DNA of 64,000 bases from Microbacterium esteraromaticum (GTDB lineage Bacteria > Actinomycetota > Actinomycetes > Actinomycetales > Microbacteriaceae), in contig NZ_FUKO01000029.1 of the NCBI RefSeq assembly GCF_900163815.1, positions 39,723-103,722 of the forward strand. The letters are read 5' to 3'. The notes beneath the pieces were generated by a model that saw only the letters and a program-made list of their open reading frames with translations, was not told the origin of the DNA and did not search any database. This document shows, piece by piece, positions 7,952-17,115 of the stretch. The position numbers and the translations under genes were made by a program. Each line of letters starts with the position of its first letter. Position 1 is the first letter of the stretch.

Positions 7952-8746
7952 ATGAGCAGAAGCACCACTGGTCTCGACATTCCCGATGAACCCGATCACG
8001 CTGCCGGAGGCGCGCATACGATCCGGCTTTCTTCATCAGACGCAGACGATTCATCTGCCGTCGCGTACTCGACCGAAATCGACAAGTTGGATCTGCTCAG
8101 CGAGGAAATGGCGCTCCACAGCCAACACCTTGTCCTGCAGGCCGCGGCGCAGCTGCTGATGCGGGCGCGTTCCGAGCTTGCGTCGTTCTCGCTGGTAGGT
8201 GATCGAGAAGTGTGGCGCGTAGTGGAAGCATTCGACGACCGCGGGCAGTCGATCGCACTCGAGGACTCGACCACTGCCAGCGTGAACAGCTTCCTCGCCG
8301 AACGAGGGCTCATCGATGCGGATTCACATCCTGACCGCACCATGCTGCAGATCGAGGTTCGCAACACGACAGACGCGGCAGGTCCGAAGCACAGGTTCAT
8401 CGATGTCCATGCGCTCAACGAGTCCGACTTCGACGCGGTCATAGAGTCAGCACGTCGTCGGCTGGGTCTGATAGAGCCCGGACGCACTCGCCACGACTTC
8501 GATGTCGAGATCCGCAAGGGAATGACTTTCCAGAACGGTCTCGATGGTGACCAAGTCCGACAGGCGACGGACATCGCGCTTCGGTACTACCACGGCATCG
8601 TCCGCGAGGGCGGCGGCGCGATCGACGTTGAAGCGGAGAGCTTTCACGAGGCCATCGGCATCGCAGCACGCGAACTCATGCTAGAGGACACCACGGACGA
8701 CGACCACCGAGAACGACCATCTGTGCATTCGCGCAGGCTGGGATGA
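7952..8746 (+). CDS. Hypothetical protein, 264 residues
   Basis: I do not recognise a family. The protein is acidic and soluble, with no signal peptide. An N-terminal low-complexity stretch (about 1-45, rich in D and S) is followed by a mixed alpha/beta region that includes a run of helices (about 45-85: LLSEEMALHSQHLVLQAAA), strands (about 85-150) and a C-terminal acidic tail. ATG 7952 follows a GCGGAG ribosome-like site about 9 bases upstream. It stands alone, divergent from the methyltransferase and convergent with the AraC gene, at the junction between the transfer-type genes and the catabolic cargo. Codon use is less GC-biased than that of the paa genes. Confidence 0.5.
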   Translation: MSRSTTGLDIPDEPDHAAGGAHTIRLSSSDADDSSAVAYSTEIDKLDLLSEEMALHSQHLVLQAAAQLLMRARSELASFSLVGDREVWRVVEAFDDRGQSIALEDSTTASVNSFLAERGLIDADSHPDRTMLQIEVRNTTDAAGPKHRFIDVHALNESDFDAVIESARRRLGLIEPGRTRHDFDVEIRKGMTFQNGLDGDQVRQATDIALRYYHGIVREGGGAIDVEAESFHEAIGIAARELMLEDTTDDDHRERPSVHSRRLG

Positions 8747-8934
8747 CCTCGGTACATATCGCGAGTAGCGCGAGCAGGAACGTGAGCTCGCCCGACGGTG
8801 CCCATGCCACCAATTCACATGCTGGGTCCGACACGGCCGGAACTTATTGGGACCAGTGCCAGCCACGTCTGAACGAGTGCGGAACTCGTCACTCAAGTTC
8901 TCATCACGGCACCAGTTGTGCTCCCGCCGGAAGA

Positions 8935-9834
8935 TCATGTGCGGGTCAACTGCTCCTCCCCGTTGCTGACTTGGCCCTCGTCGGAGGACCGGGGCTGCGG
9001 CGCGAGGGTAGTACGGCGAGCATGAGCCGCGAAGGAGCGCGGGCTTACCCCGTAGCGCCGCCTGAACGCACGAGCAGCGGCGGACGAACTCGTCCACCCC
9101 GCGCTCTGCGCAGCTTGCGATACGGTCATTCCCGACGTCATGAGCAGATCGGCCATGCGGTCGATGCGGGTCTGCCAGAGGAACGCTGCCGGACTGATTC
9201 CTAATTCTTGCCGGAAAAGCCGGGTAAGTTGTGACTCGGAGATCGTAACCTCGCGCGCGAGTTCACTGATGGTCCAAGGATGGTTGAGGCGACTTCGTAT
9301 CAGTCGAGCCGCGATGCTCACCTGAGCCCCCGGCAAGAGCACCTGTGGCCGTGCAATGATCGGCAAGTCGCTTCTGTCGCGTGGGCTCAGGACGGATACC
9401 TCATCGAAAAGATCGGCCGCGCGGGCAAATGTTGCGAACGCGCTTCCGCGTGCTTCTTCCAGTGACACCAGGCTGTTTAGCAGCGGTTGCAGTCGTCGCA
9501 TACCTGCGTCGCCCACGCTGATTGCACCCACGGGGTGCTCTTTTGTTCGACCTGCGACGCTGTGGTGCACGAGGGGGTGGCTAGTAGGCAGCCATTGAAC
9601 TTGCGCCGCCAGGAACTCATCATTGACGTAGAGCGTCACTACGTCGACGAACCCCTGCGGCGTCAGAGAGCAGCGCACCCCATCGGGAATCGTCACGATG
9701 GACCCGGTCTCAAGCTCGAGCTCCACACCAGGAGCTTGAAGCCGCGCCCAGCCGGCCGTGATGAACATCAGCTTCATGCAAGATGCAGGGACCCGCGACA
9801 TGGGCGATGTCGTCGCGGTCCTGCGCGCCGTCAT
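8935..9834 (-). CDS. AraC-family transcriptional regulator
   Basis: The C-terminal half (about residues 190-290) has two HTH motifs typical of AraC/XylS proteins: ISELAREVTISESQLTRLFRQ and a second ending AWRF-like AARAFRRRYGVSPR. The N-terminal half (about 15-110) reads as a cupin ligand domain (LQAPGVELELETGSIVTIPDGV). The start is uncertain: ATG 9834 gives 299 residues and a complete cupin start; ATG 9798 or 9777 are alternatives. The effector and targets are unknown. It is separated from the paa genes by about 600 bp without genes, so it may not regulate them. Confidence 0.75.
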   Translation of the reverse strand: MTARRTATTSPMSRVPASCMKLMFITAGWARLQAPGVELELETGSIVTIPDGVRCSLTPQGFVDVVTLYVNDEFLAAQVQWLPTSHPLVHHSVAGRTKEHPVGAISVGDAGMRRLQPLLNSLVSLEEARGSAFATFARAADLFDEVSVLSPRDRSDLPIIARPQVLLPGAQVSIAARLIRSRLNHPWTISELAREVTISESQLTRLFRQELGISPAAFLWQTRIDRMADLLMTSGMTVSQAAQSAGWTSSSAAARAFRRRYGVSPRSFAAHARRTTLAPQPRSSDEGQVSNGEEQLTRT

Positions 9835-10430
9835 GGGCACGCGTCGATCCCCACGCGTCGCCGCACATGTTGGCAACATCGTTACGCCTCGTGATGAGCC
9901 TGAGCCCAAGCGTCCCCGCCCACTTCCTCGCGTTGCGGACGCACCGACCATCCCTGACCGACAGCGGGCCGACCGCTCGCCTCGCGACGATCGCACGACA
10001 TAGTGCCGGTCAGACGAAAGACCGACACGTCCTCTGAACAGGAGAATCGTCGCCATGCTGCAAGTGAGAGCCGTTCTTCGCTGCTCCTTCGTCGGACTGC
10101 TCCATCCATGAGTCGCCGTTCTGTGCGGCACGTTGAGGTTCTCGAGTCACGATGAGGCCGCCGCTCGTGCGAATCGAAGATGATCCGCTTCGGCGCACGA
10201 GGCACAGGGGAGCGTCGTTTCAACGATGCCGGGTCGGCATGGTGTCGTCGACGAACGTGCATTGAGGGTCGCCCGCGTTCCGTGGGCTCCAGACAGATCC
10301 ATGCGGCCTCCTCTCCTGCCGTGGGCTGCCACGTCTTGAGCGATGGATCCCGCGCGAGTATTGAGAGATCGAGCGCGAAAGGCGACGCAGGCGGTCGCTG
10401 AACACTGCGCATCTCCGCCGTGGAGTCTCC
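9835..10430. other. Gene-free stretch between AraC and TauE genes
   Basis: About 600 bp with no frame that I can support as a gene. The frames present are arginine- and serine-rich and typical of non-coding strands in GC-rich DNA. It lies between two leftward genes and could be the AraC promoter region plus decayed sequence. No repeats or terminators stand out. Confidence 0.4.
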
Positions 10431-11186
10431 TCATCCGCCGGCGAACGCCATCACCCCGCGCACGAGGATCGACACAGCGCCGAGCGCGGCCACGACGATC
10501 ACGAGCACCCGAGCCACCCGCGCCGACACGAGACCGCCGACCGGAACCGCGATCGCCGACCCGATTCCGATCGAGGCAAGTAGCACAGTGACCTCGACCA
10601 CCGACAACTCTGGTGCCGCGCCGGGCACCAGCACACCTGCAATAAGTGCGATGGACGAGATTATCACCGTCAGCGGCTGCATCGTGGCGGCGAATGATCG
10701 CTGCTCCCACCGGGTGAGCAGCGCGTATGCGGTCAGCGGTGGACCACCCACGCCGGAGATGGACACCAGAGCACCGGTGGCGAGTCCGGTGAGGGACGTG
10801 GTGGTCCAGCCATCGGGCAGGATATAGGCAACTCGCTGCAGTCCGAGCGTCGCGGCCAACGCCACGAGCACGGTCACACCGATTACGAGATAGAGCGCGG
10901 CGGGGTCCACAATCATGAGCACCCCAACGCCCGCCGCCGCCCCGACCGGTGTCAGCAGGGCAAGGCGCAGCAGGCGGCGCCGATCGATACGCTCGCGGGT
11001 GATCGCCCATAGCGTGGCCGCGCACACGACGCCACACGCGTTCACGATCACCACGCCCTGGAGCGGTCCGAAAAGCAGCACGGTGAACGGCGCGACGACA
11101 AGCGCAAAGCCCATGCCTGCGACGCGCTGCATCACCGCGCCGAGCAACACCACGGCCGCGAGTGGGATGAATTCCGCCGACAGCAC
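10431..11186 (-). CDS. TauE/SafE-family membrane transporter
   Basis: A 251-residue integral membrane protein with about eight hydrophobic segments spread over its whole length, and a conserved central VSISGVGGPPLTAY segment (about 150-165), typical of the TauE/SafE (sulfite exporter-like) family of anion permeases. A GTG at 11186 starts five bases after the stop of the upstream gene. It is last in a leftward series paaI-paaK-TetR fragment-this gene, so it may be co-transcribed with phenylacetate genes; whether it moves an aromatic acid or a sulfur compound cannot be told. Confidence 0.75.
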   Translation of the reverse strand: MLSAEFIPLAAVVLLGAVMQRVAGMGFALVVAPFTVLLFGPLQGVVIVNACGVVCAATLWAITRERIDRRRLLRLALLTPVGAAAGVGVLMIVDPAALYLVIGVTVLVALAATLGLQRVAYILPDGWTTTSLTGLATGALVSISGVGGPPLTAYALLTRWEQRSFAATMQPLTVIISSIALIAGVLVPGAAPELSVVEVTVLLASIGIGSAIAVPVGGLVSARVARVLVIVVAALGAVSILVRGVMAFAGG

Positions 11187-11191
11187 GGCGG

Positions 11192-11785
11192 TTACCCATG
11201 CGTCTCGAGCCGCGCCTCGAGACGATCGAGGAGGGTGCCGCAAGAGAACTCGAAGCTCGCGTCGATCAGATTGGTGACTCCCGACTCCCAGCGCCGGCCG
11301 GACAGGCGGTCGGCACGGGAGTCGGTGTTGCGATGCAGAACCTGTTGACGCGCGGGGAGGTCGACGAGCCTGGCGCGGATGCGGTCGCGCCACCCATCGT
11401 CGGTTTCGGCCGGCTCCACACACAGCTCGATGTTGATCCACGTGACTCCCGCGGAACAAGCGTTACAGGCGTGCACGAGATCGTCGCCGGCGAACCCCGC
11501 CGCGGTGAGCAGCTCGAGCGTCGTCTCGAACGCGGGCAGAGAGATCTCGACCTCCGCAGAGAGATTGCGGTGGAAGCCAGCAGCATCTTCGACGCGGGGC
11601 GTAGATGCCAAAATCGACACCAAGTCAGCCTTCGCGGCGAAGGAAGCGCACCTCACGGAATCTCCTCGCGATCGAGCTCGAGCGGGAACACGGACAGGCG
11701 CATGGTGGATGCGGTTGCCCATCTTGTCAGCCCCGGGTGTGCGGTCTGCGGCGTCGCGGGACGAGTTGTCGACATTGGATGTCAT
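11192..11785 (-). pseudogene. TetR-family regulator lacking its DNA-binding domain (probable remnant)
   Basis: Residues about 60-190 match the C-terminal ligand/dimer domain of TetR proteins of the TetR_C_1 type: LELLTAAGFAGDDLVHACN, an acidic turn, and a final WESGVTNLIDASFEFSCGTLL helix. The first 55 residues are arginine-rich and show no helix-turn-helix, and only 39 bp separate this frame from paaK, so the N-terminal domain is absent rather than overlooked. No convincing ribosome site precedes ATG 11785. It is most likely a degraded regulator left by a rearrangement; a stand-alone effector-binding protein is possible but less likely. Confidence 0.5.
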
Positions 11786-11824
11786 GGCCGAGGGTCGAGG
11801 TTGATCACGATCACAGGGAGTGGG

Positions 11825-13150
11825 TTAACGCAGGTCGTAGACGCGCTTCAGCTTGCCGCCGCTTCGTTCCAGGCTGCCCGGCGGGGCGAGTTCAACTGTG
11901 ACGGTGGATCCGATGCGCGTTTTGATTGCGCGGACTAGTTGCGCGGCTGCACGCTCGGCGTCCGCCGTGGACAGGCTGGGGACTGGCTCGATCTTCACTG
12001 CCATGCAGTCCATGCGACCCTGCTTGGTCAGCTCGAGGATGAAGTGGGGCGACAGTCCTTCGATGGTGAGCGCGATCTCTTCGATTTGTGTCGGGAACAG
12101 GTTCACCCCTCGGAGGATGATCATGTCGTCGTTGCGGCCGGTGATCTTGGAGATCCGGCGCATGTTCTGCCTTGCCGTGCCGGGGAGCAGTGTGCTGATG
12201 TCGTGGGTGCGGTAGCGGATGATTGGCAGCGCCTGCTTGGTGAGGGTCGTGAAGACGAGCTCGCCCTGTTGCCCGTCGGGCACTGTTGCGCCGGTCTCCG
12301 AGTCGATGATCTCGGGCCGGAAGTGGTCCTCCCAGATGTGCGGGCCGTCCTTGGATTCGATGCATTCGTTGCCGACGCCGGGGCCCATGACCTCGCTCAG
12401 TCCGTAGATGTCCAGCGCGTCGATCGCCAGGCCTTCTTCGATCGTGGTGCGCATCTCGTTGGTCCACGGCTCGGCCCCGAGAACAGCGACCGCGAGGGAT
12501 GTGTCCCTGGGGTCGATGCCTGACTCGCGCAACGCGTCGATGATCGTCAGCAGGTACGTGGGCGTGCAGAGGATCGCATCGGGCTGAAAGTCTTTGATCA
12601 GCTGCACTTGTTTGAGAGTGTTCCCGCCTGACATGGGGATGACGGTGCACCCGAGTCGTTCGATACCGGCGTGCGCGCCGAGGCCGCCCGTGAACAGGCC
12701 GTACCCGTATGCGTTGTGGACCATCTGTCCCGGGCGGATTCCACTGGCACGCAGCGAGCGTGCGATGAGGTCCGCCCAGTTGTCGAGGTCGCCTTGGGTG
12801 TAGCCGACGACGGTCGGCAGGCCGGTGGTGCCCGAGGAGGCGTGTATGCGGGCGACCTGTGAGCGTGGCACGGCGAACATGCCGAAGGGGTAGGTCTCGC
12901 GCAGGTCATCTTTGGTCGTGAAGGGCAGCTTCTCCAGGTCGTTGAGCTCGCGGATGTCGTCCGGGTGTACGCCGATCGCGTCGAACTTCCGCGTGTAGAG
13001 GGGGACGTTCTCGTATGCATTGCGGACCGTCGCCTGAAGGCGGGCGAGCTGAAGTGCCTCCAGCTCGTCGCGCGACATGCGCTCTTCGGGGTCGAGTTCG
13101 TCCGCAGTCGGTGCGTACGCACGATCCTTCGGTGCAACAGTGATGGTCAT
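11825..13150 (-). CDS. paaK: Phenylacetate-CoA ligase PaaK
   Basis: This 441-residue AMP-forming ligase activates phenylacetate with ATP and CoA, the first committed step of the pathway. The P-loop-like ASSGTTG is at residues 105-111, and the later conserved segments YGLSE, YRTHD, and GRNDDMIILRG are all present in order. Length is normal for PaaK (about 430-440). It lies 41 bp downstream of paaI on the same strand, and the pair is read from the promoter region that contains a copy of the PaaR operator. No defect is visible. Confidence 0.95.
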   Translation of the reverse strand: MTITVAPKDRAYAPTADELDPEERMSRDELEALQLARLQATVRNAYENVPLYTRKFDAIGVHPDDIRELNDLEKLPFTTKDDLRETYPFGMFAVPRSQVARIHASSGTTGLPTVVGYTQGDLDNWADLIARSLRASGIRPGQMVHNAYGYGLFTGGLGAHAGIERLGCTVIPMSGGNTLKQVQLIKDFQPDAILCTPTYLLTIIDALRESGIDPRDTSLAVAVLGAEPWTNEMRTTIEEGLAIDALDIYGLSEVMGPGVGNECIESKDGPHIWEDHFRPEIIDSETGATVPDGQQGELVFTTLTKQALPIIRYRTHDISTLLPGTARQNMRRISKITGRNDDMIILRGVNLFPTQIEEIALTIEGLSPHFILELTKQGRMDCMAVKIEPVPSLSTADAERAAAQLVRAIKTRIGSTVTVELAPPGSLERSGGKLKRVYDLR

Positions 13151-13191
13151 GGTTCCTCCGTTGGGACGATGCGGTCGGGTGGGTGAGTTGT

Positions 13192-13641
13192 TCAGGTGGG
13201 CTGACTGCCTGGGATGGGCATGCTTGTGGCGCGACTTCGTCCACGGAACTCAGCGACGACGACGCCCGCCTCGTCGCTGACCTGGACGTCGTAGATCCCG
13301 CTGCGACCCGACAGCGCGCGCCGTTCAGCCGTGGCGGTCAGTCGCTGGCCCGCCATGACCGGTCGCAAGAAGGAGATCTCGGCGCCTGCGGCAAGGGTGA
13401 CCGCGTCCGACTCCTGACAGGCGATCGCGAACGCGGTATCGGCGACAGCGAAGATCAGGCCACCGTGCATCACGTGGTAGCCGTTCAGCATGTCTTCGCG
13501 CACCGGCATCGACACAACGGCGTATCCGGGTTGGCCGGTCTCGACGGTCATGCCCAGGGCCATGGATGCGCGATCGCGTGCGAACATCGCTGCCGCGCCG
13601 GCGATGCCGGCGTCGTCGGGCGGGGCACTCTGCTGGACCAT
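13192..13641 (-). CDS. paaI: Phenylacetyl-CoA pathway thioesterase PaaI
   Basis: A 149-residue hotdog-fold thioesterase that clears dead-end or toxic CoA esters in phenylacetate breakdown. The active-site segment NGYHVMHGGLIFAVADTAFA (about 53-72) carries the conserved N, HGG and D of PaaI. It is first in a leftward unit with paaK. ATG 13641 follows a GAGGAGG ribosome site, and the 18-bp operator lies 42 bp upstream. A second hotdog thioesterase in the rightward operon (21059-21475) is distinct in sequence. Confidence 0.9.
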   Translation of the reverse strand: MVQQSAPPDDAGIAGAAAMFARDRASMALGMTVETGQPGYAVVSMPVREDMLNGYHVMHGGLIFAVADTAFAIACQESDAVTLAAGAEISFLRPVMAGQRLTATAERRALSGRSGIYDVQVSDEAGVVVAEFRGRSRATSMPIPGSQPT

Positions 13642-13683
13642 CTGCGCCTCCTCGTCGAGAACTGCCTAAATCGCTCAGCTCAT

Positions 13684-13701
13684 ACTGAACGATCGGTAAG
13701 T
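13684..13701. promoter_or_regulatory. PaaR operator copy 1 (upstream of paaI)
   Basis: ACTGAACGATCGGTAAGT, an 18-bp imperfect palindrome centred on CGATCG, identical to copies at 18240 and 24276. Read leftward, it fits between a TTGACG box and a TATGAG box 20 bp apart that could drive paaI-paaK, so a bound repressor would block RNA polymerase. The size and symmetry suit a TetR dimer, and paaR is the only intact TetR gene in the cluster. Confidence 0.7.
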
Positions 13702-13733
13702 GAACGTCAAGTGCGAAACACAATCAGGGAGCC

Positions 13734-13833
13734 ATGCAAGAAGCTTTCGTCTGTGGTGGGTGCGGACCTCCCGGTCGGCTGGTACCGCGGAGCCATCGCG
13801 CAGGTGCACCCGCGGCTTTGTCACTCTGATCAT
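13734..13833 (+). pseudogene. Relic of the 5' end of a paaJ-like thiolase gene
   Basis: The DNA from the operator onward resembles that upstream of and within the intact thiolase at 18296. It shares the leader GTCAAGTGCGAAACACAATCA and an ATG (13734) followed by a match to the first 25 or so codons. With small indels allowed, it reads EAFV, VRTP, GWYRGAIAQVHP, against EAFV, VRTPIGRYGGTLSQVRP in the intact gene. The frame is broken after about 6 codons and similarity fades near 13833. It cannot encode an active protein. Confidence 0.7.
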
Positions 13834-14015
13834 CCAGAACAGCAGAGAAACGCATGGCGGTGATCGATCGGCTGGGCTTCATGCGTGTCCGGCACAGCAC
13901 CGTGCACCTTTGTCCGCTGTGGGCTGCGGGACCGCGACGGATAGTGGATGCAACGACCGATTTTCCCGGGTGCGGCCTCGGTCGTCCGCATCGCATGGTT
14001 CAAGGAGGAACTGGA

Positions 14016-15575
14016 ATGTCCAACAGCGACTACATCGTCGTCGGCGCGGGTTCCGCGGGGAGCGCCGTTACCCGGCGGCTCATCGACGCGGGATTCAGCG
14101 TGCACGTCATCGAGGCGGGTCCGGTCGACACGGACCCGAACATCCACAGCCCGCAGGGGTGGCCCGCACTCCTCATGTCCGCCAGTGACTGGGCGGTGAT
14201 GACCACCCCGCAGGTCCACGCGGGCAACAGGCCCGTGTACTGGCCGCGCGGAAAGGTCCTCGGCGGCAGCAGCTCGCTGAACGGGATGATCTACATGCGC
14301 GGGGACAAGCGCGACTATGACTCGTGGGCCGACGCTGGTGCCACCGGATGGGGCTGGAACGACGTGCTCCCGCTCTTCAAGCGATCCGAGGACCACGCCG
14401 ATGGTGAGTCCGACTATCACGGCGTGGGAGGCCCTCTGCACGTCGAGCGCATTGACCCCGGAACTCGACACCCGGCTGCGGCTGCGTTCGTGGAGGCCGC
14501 CGTGCAGGCCGGCATCGACCCGACAGACGACTTCAATGAAGGCAGCCTGGACGGTGCCGGATTCAATCACACGACCACGAAGGACGGAAAGCGCGCCAGT
14601 GCCTGGCAGAGCTACGTCACTCCGATCAGTGACAGCCCATTGCTGACGGTGACCACCGGCGCGCTCGTGCACCGAGTGATCATCGAGAGCGGCAGGGCGG
14701 TCGGCGTCGAGTATTCCTCCGATGGCACGGTGACCGAGGCGAGAGCGAACGTCGAGGTGATCATCAGCGCCGGGGCGATCGGCTCGCCGAAGATCCTCCT
14801 GCTGTCCGGGATCGGCCCGGCCGCCGACCTCGAGGCACTTGGCATCGATGTGGTGAAGGACCTTCCCGGTGTCGGGGAGAACCTGCACGATCACCTGCTC
14901 GTCAGCGTCCTGTACGAGTCGAACGAACCGATCGCAGCCGGGCAGAACAATCTGCTCGAAGCCCAGTTCTATTCGCGCAGCACCGACTGGGATGGACCCG
15001 CGCCGGACCTGCAGCCGCTGTTCATCCACCTTCCCTACCCCACCGACGGGGTCTCGGCTCCTGAGCAGGGCTACACGATCGCCGCCGGCATCGTCCGCCC
15101 GCAGTCCCGCGGCACACTCAAGCTGGCATCCGCCGACCCGGCGGATGCGCCGCTGGTCGACCCGAACATCTTCGGTGACGAGCGCGACCTGGAGGCGATG
15201 GTCGACGCGGTGATCATCAGCCGCAAGGTGGGAGACCAGGACGCTCTCGCTCCGTTCCGCAAGTCCGAGTTCGCACCCGGCGCCGACGTGACCTCCCGCG
15301 AGGAACTGCGGGAGTTCTGCCGCCGGACGGTGGGCACGTACCACCACCAGGTGGGCACGTGCCGCATCGGGACTGACGAGCTCTCGGTCGTTGACCCGGA
15401 GCTGCGAGTGCACGGCATCGCCGGCCTTCGGGTTGCCGATGCCTCCGTCATGCCCAGCGTCCCGAGCGCGAACACCAACGCGCCCTCCATCATGATCGGC
15501 GAGAAGGCCTCCGATCTGCTGCTCGCCAGCGCCACCTCGAACAGCGCCGACCGCCTCGTCGGCACCGGAATCTAG
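14016..15575 (+). CDS. GMC-family FAD-dependent alcohol oxidoreductase
   Basis: A 519-residue choline dehydrogenase-like enzyme expected to oxidise a primary alcohol to an aldehyde with bound FAD. It has the N-terminal dinucleotide motif VVGAGSAGSAV (about 7-17), the GMC signature WPRGKVLGGSSSLNG (about 74-88), and the C-terminal active-site HH (about 443-444) and N (about 488). ATG 14016 is preceded by AAGGAGGA. It is 12 bp upstream of an aldehyde dehydrogenase gene, suggesting an alcohol-to-acid module; position within a paa cluster points to 2-phenylethanol or a relative as substrate, which is inference. Betaine synthesis is an alternative, but no other choline genes are present. Confidence 0.8.
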   Translation: MSNSDYIVVGAGSAGSAVTRRLIDAGFSVHVIEAGPVDTDPNIHSPQGWPALLMSASDWAVMTTPQVHAGNRPVYWPRGKVLGGSSSLNGMIYMRGDKRDYDSWADAGATGWGWNDVLPLFKRSEDHADGESDYHGVGGPLHVERIDPGTRHPAAAAFVEAAVQAGIDPTDDFNEGSLDGAGFNHTTTKDGKRASAWQSYVTPISDSPLLTVTTGALVHRVIIESGRAVGVEYSSDGTVTEARANVEVIISAGAIGSPKILLLSGIGPAADLEALGIDVVKDLPGVGENLHDHLLVSVLYESNEPIAAGQNNLLEAQFYSRSTDWDGPAPDLQPLFIHLPYPTDGVSAPEQGYTIAAGIVRPQSRGTLKLASADPADAPLVDPNIFGDERDLEAMVDAVIISRKVGDQDALAPFRKSEFAPGADVTSREELREFCRRTVGTYHHQVGTCRIGTDELSVVDPELRVHGIAGLRVADASVMPSVPSANTNAPSIMIGEKASDLLLASATSNSADRLVGTGI

Positions 15576-15587
15576 GAGAAGACTCAC

Positions 15588-17078
15588 ATGTCCATCGACA
15601 CCGCCAACGCCCCCACCGACGAGAGCCGAGCCGAGGAGCCGGTCTTCACCACCGGACTCTTCATCAACGGACAGTGGCGCGCCGCCGCTTCCACCTTCAC
15701 CGATCTGAACCCCGCCACAGGCAAGCCCCTCGCCGAAATCAGCGACGGCTCCGCCGCCGACGTCGATGAGGCGGTCAAGGCCGCACGCGCCGCGCTCGTT
15801 GGCGAGTGGGGCGCGACGCCAGGTGTCGTCCGCGGCAAGCTGCTCAACAAGATCGCCGAGCTCATCGAACGGGACGGGCTTGAGCTCGCGCGGCTGGAGT
15901 CGCTCGACATTGGCAAGCCCGCGATCCAGCCGCAGATCCTCGACATCCCCAACGCGGCGGCGACGTTCCGTCACTTCGCCGGCTGGGCCGACAAGATCAA
16001 GGGCGAAACGATCCCCACCGCAGGCGCCATGGGGCAGCCCACCCTCTCCTACACGGTGCGGGAACCCGTCGGAGTCATCGGCGCGATCGTCCCATGGAAC
16101 ACCCCACTGATGATCGCGGCATGGAAGATCGCGCCTGCGCTGGCAGCAGGCAACACCCTCGTCGTCAAGCCGGCAGAGGACGCCCCGCTGTCCATCCTGC
16201 ACCTGGCGACGCTGATCCAGGAGGCGGGCGTGCCGGCGGGAGTCGTGAACGTGATCCCCGGCCGTGGCTCGGTCGCAGGCGCGGCGCTTGTCGAGCACCC
16301 GGACGTCGACAAGATCAGCTTCACAGGCTCCCCGGAGACCGGACGAGCCATCCAGATCGCCGCGGCCCAGACGTTCAAGCGGGTGACGTTGGAGCTCGGG
16401 GGTAAGACCCCGCAGATCATCTTCGCCGACGCGAACATCGAGGCCGCCGTCGGCGGCACCGCGATGGGGCTGTTCTTCAACCAGGGCGAGGTGTGCGCAG
16501 CCGGCACCCGCGTGCTCGTTCACCGCTCCATCTACGACCAGGTCGTGCAGGGACTGGCCGGCGCCGCGTCCGCCCAGGTGCTCGGCGACCCCTTCGACGA
16601 GAGCACCACGCTCGGCGCTCTCGTCAGCAAGAAGCAGCAGGAGCGCGTGCTGGGCTACATCGAGAAGGGCAAGGCCGAGGGAGCCCGCCTCGTCGCCGGT
16701 GGCGACGCTGGCAAGGACGAGGGGTTCTTCGTCCGCCCGACGATCTTCGCCGACGTCGACAACAGCATGACGATCTCCCAGGAAGAGATCTTCGGACCGG
16801 TCGGCGTGGTCATCCCCTTCGACACCGAGGAGGAGGCGATCGAGATCGCCAACGCGACGGTCTACGGTCTGGCAGCGAGCATCTGGACCAACGACCTCGG
16901 TCGGGCGCATCGCGTCGCGGGCAAGGTCCGTGCGGGCGCCGTGTGGGTCAACACCTGGGCCGCCATCGACCCGGCGCTGCCATGGGGCGGCATGAAGACC
17001 TCGGGCATCGGGCGCGAGCTCGGTTGGGCCGGCATCCTCGCCAACACCGAAGAGAAGGTCGTCACGGTCGTCATCTGA
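15588..17078 (+). CDS. NAD(P)-dependent aldehyde dehydrogenase (possibly phenylacetaldehyde dehydrogenase)
   Basis: A 496-residue enzyme with every ALDH landmark: the Asn-containing VPWNTPLM (about 167-174), the LELGGK glutamate (about 268), and the NQGEVC catalytic cysteine (about 303). It should oxidise an aldehyde to a carboxylic acid in the cytoplasm. It follows the GMC alcohol oxidoreductase by 12 bp, and a FeaR-like regulator converges on it; in the phenylethylamine pathway of enteric bacteria FeaR controls a phenylacetaldehyde dehydrogenase, which supports but does not prove the same substrate here. Confidence 0.8.
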   Translation: MSIDTANAPTDESRAEEPVFTTGLFINGQWRAAASTFTDLNPATGKPLAEISDGSAADVDEAVKAARAALVGEWGATPGVVRGKLLNKIAELIERDGLELARLESLDIGKPAIQPQILDIPNAAATFRHFAGWADKIKGETIPTAGAMGQPTLSYTVREPVGVIGAIVPWNTPLMIAAWKIAPALAAGNTLVVKPAEDAPLSILHLATLIQEAGVPAGVVNVIPGRGSVAGAALVEHPDVDKISFTGSPETGRAIQIAAAQTFKRVTLELGGKTPQIIFADANIEAAVGGTAMGLFFNQGEVCAAGTRVLVHRSIYDQVVQGLAGAASAQVLGDPFDESTTLGALVSKKQQERVLGYIEKGKAEGARLVAGGDAGKDEGFFVRPTIFADVDNSMTISQEEIFGPVGVVIPFDTEEEAIEIANATVYGLAASIWTNDLGRAHRVAGKVRAGAVWVNTWAAIDPALPWGGMKTSGIGRELGWAGILANTEEKVVTVVI

Positions 17079-17115
17079 CCGCGCACCAACCCGTCTGCTG
17101 GGGCGGCACCTGAAT

